6,080 nucleotides of DNA from positions 1-6,080 of the forward strand of contig JAGXSK010000372.1 in the NCBI GenBank assembly GCA_018333845.1. Direction: 5' to 3'. The notes beneath the pieces are model-generated. The model saw only the letters and a list, made by a program, of their open reading frames with translations. It was not told the DNA's origin and ran no database searches. Made by a program: the position numbers and the translations under genes. Origin of the DNA: Clostridia bacterium (GTDB lineage Bacteria; Bacillota; DSM-16504; Desulfitibacterales; Desulfitibacteraceae). This document shows positions 5,809 through 6,080 of this stretch, in pieces. Positions within the stretch are counted from its first letter, which is position 1. Every line of letters begins with the position of its first letter.

Positions 5809-5828
5809 TGATTTGAATTGATTTGAAT
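5809..5828. repeat. Exact tandem duplication of a 10-mer (TGATTTGAAT x2)
   Basis: TGATTTGAAT occurs at 5809-5818 and 5819-5828 without mismatch. It is followed by AATGATA at 5829-5835 and 5839-5845, again with 10-nt spacing. It overlaps the likely -35 of the tRNA promoter. Confidence 0.88.
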
Positions 5829-5852
5829 AATGATAAAGAATGATATTATAAC
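5823..5852 (+). promoter_or_regulatory. Candidate promoter for tRNA-Ser and SRP RNA
   Basis: TTGAAT (5823-5828) and TATAAC (5847-5852) are separated by 18 nt, placing a start near 5859, about 18 nt before the tRNA. The -35 is the second copy of the 10-bp duplication. Match by eye; TATTAT (5844-5849) is an alternative -10 with poorer spacing. Confidence 0.35.
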
Positions 5853-5876
5853 TAAACTAATAATAGATTATTTTGT

Positions 5877-5968
5877 GGAGAGATGGCTGAGTCTGGCTGA
5901 AGGCGCTCGCCTGGAAAGCGGGTGTACCTTAACGGGTACCGTGGGTTCAAATCCCACTCTCTCCGCCA
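5877..5968 (+). tRNA. tRNA-Ser (anticodon GGA), CCA encoded
   Basis: Acceptor arms GGAGAGA (5877-5883) and TCTCTCC (5958-5964) pair in all 7 positions, followed by discriminator G and encoded CCA (5966-5968). The anticodon stem CTCGC/GCGGG (5906-5910 and 5918-5922) encloses loop CTGGAAA, with anticodon GGA at 5913-5915 reading UCC and UCU. The T arm is GTGGG-TTCAAAT-CCCAC (5941-5957). A long variable arm with a 5-bp stem (GTACC/GGTAC, 5924-5939) is the class II hallmark of serine tRNAs. No defects were seen. It lies about 24 nt upstream of the SRP RNA, so joint transcription is plausible. Confidence 0.97.
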
Positions 5969-5992
5969 TTTGTTTTATTAGTGTGAGTTTTG

Positions 5993-6080
5993 ACCGTGCT
6001 AGGCGGGGAGGTAGCGGTGCCCTGTACCTACAATCCGCTATAGTAGGGCTGATGCCTAATCCAAGGGTTTGTTCTGTTGG
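5993..6080 (+). ncRNA. ffs: Signal recognition particle RNA, large bacterial type, 5' (Alu-domain) part
   Basis: The stretch from CCGTGCTAGGCGGGGAGG (about 5994) through GTAGCGGTGCCCTGTACC (6011-6028) and CAATCCGCTATAG (6031-6043) to AGGGCTGATGCCTAATCC closely matches the conserved 5' Alu region of Bacillus/Clostridium SRP RNA (scRNA), as I recall it. GTAGCGG and CCGCTAT can form a conserved hairpin around GTGCCCTGTACC. The window cuts the RNA; the Ffh-binding GGAA-tetraloop domain and the 3' Alu strand lie beyond base 6080. The exact 5' end is uncertain by several bases. The RNA forms the scaffold of SRP, which targets nascent membrane and secreted proteins. In many Firmicutes dnaX follows. 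Confidence 0.9.

Overview
The window looks like chromosomal DNA from an anaerobic, endospore-forming member of the Firmicutes (class Clostridia, perhaps the Desulfotomaculum/Peptococcaceae side). The evidence is a CshA-type DEAD-box helicase close to the Bacillus protein, a Spo0E-like phosphatase, a Bacillus/Clostridium-type large SRP RNA with an Alu domain, strong GGAGG ribosome binding sites, and a ferredoxin-dependent 2-oxoacid oxidoreductase. The genus assignment is inference. By eye the first 2.6 kb is clearly richer in G+C than the AT-rich middle (about 2.65-4.2 kb).

Left block (1-2642, + strand): the 3' part of a DUF6671-type gene with a double zinc-knuckle tail, then the alpha and beta subunits of a 2-oxoacid:ferredoxin oxidoreductase. 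The three genes are closely spaced (39 and 11 nt gaps) and probably form one operon. The beta subunit keeps the TPP motif and four cysteines for a proximal 4Fe-4S cluster. No gamma or ferredoxin-like delta subunit follows, so these must lie upstream of the window or elsewhere.

Middle block (2643-4229): sparse and AT-rich. It holds an orphan extended -10 promoter leading into a hairpin (possible small RNA or shared terminator), a Spo0E-like gene on the minus strand with its own promoter, a small gene broken by a 1-nt shift in an A-run just after its start codon, a 96-residue three-helix membrane protein, two exact 10-bp tandem duplications, a strong 12-bp terminator hairpin, and a 163-bp MITE-like element with a 16-bp terminal inverted repeat and a second nested 16-bp inverted repeat containing GGGGACGGTTC.

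Right block (4230-6080, + strand): cshA (470 aa, start fixed by its RBS), a weak terminator, a third 10-bp tandem duplication, a complete tRNA-Ser(GGA) with encoded CCA, and the 5' Alu portion of the SRP RNA running off the window. In many Firmicutes the SRP RNA gene is followed by dnaX, so dnaX is the expected next gene.

No clearly new multi-gene system is visible. The items most worth a second look are the nested-palindrome element in front of cshA, the frameshifted small ORF, the promoter-hairpin unit at about 2760-2880, and the pairing of DUF6671 with the oxidoreductase.
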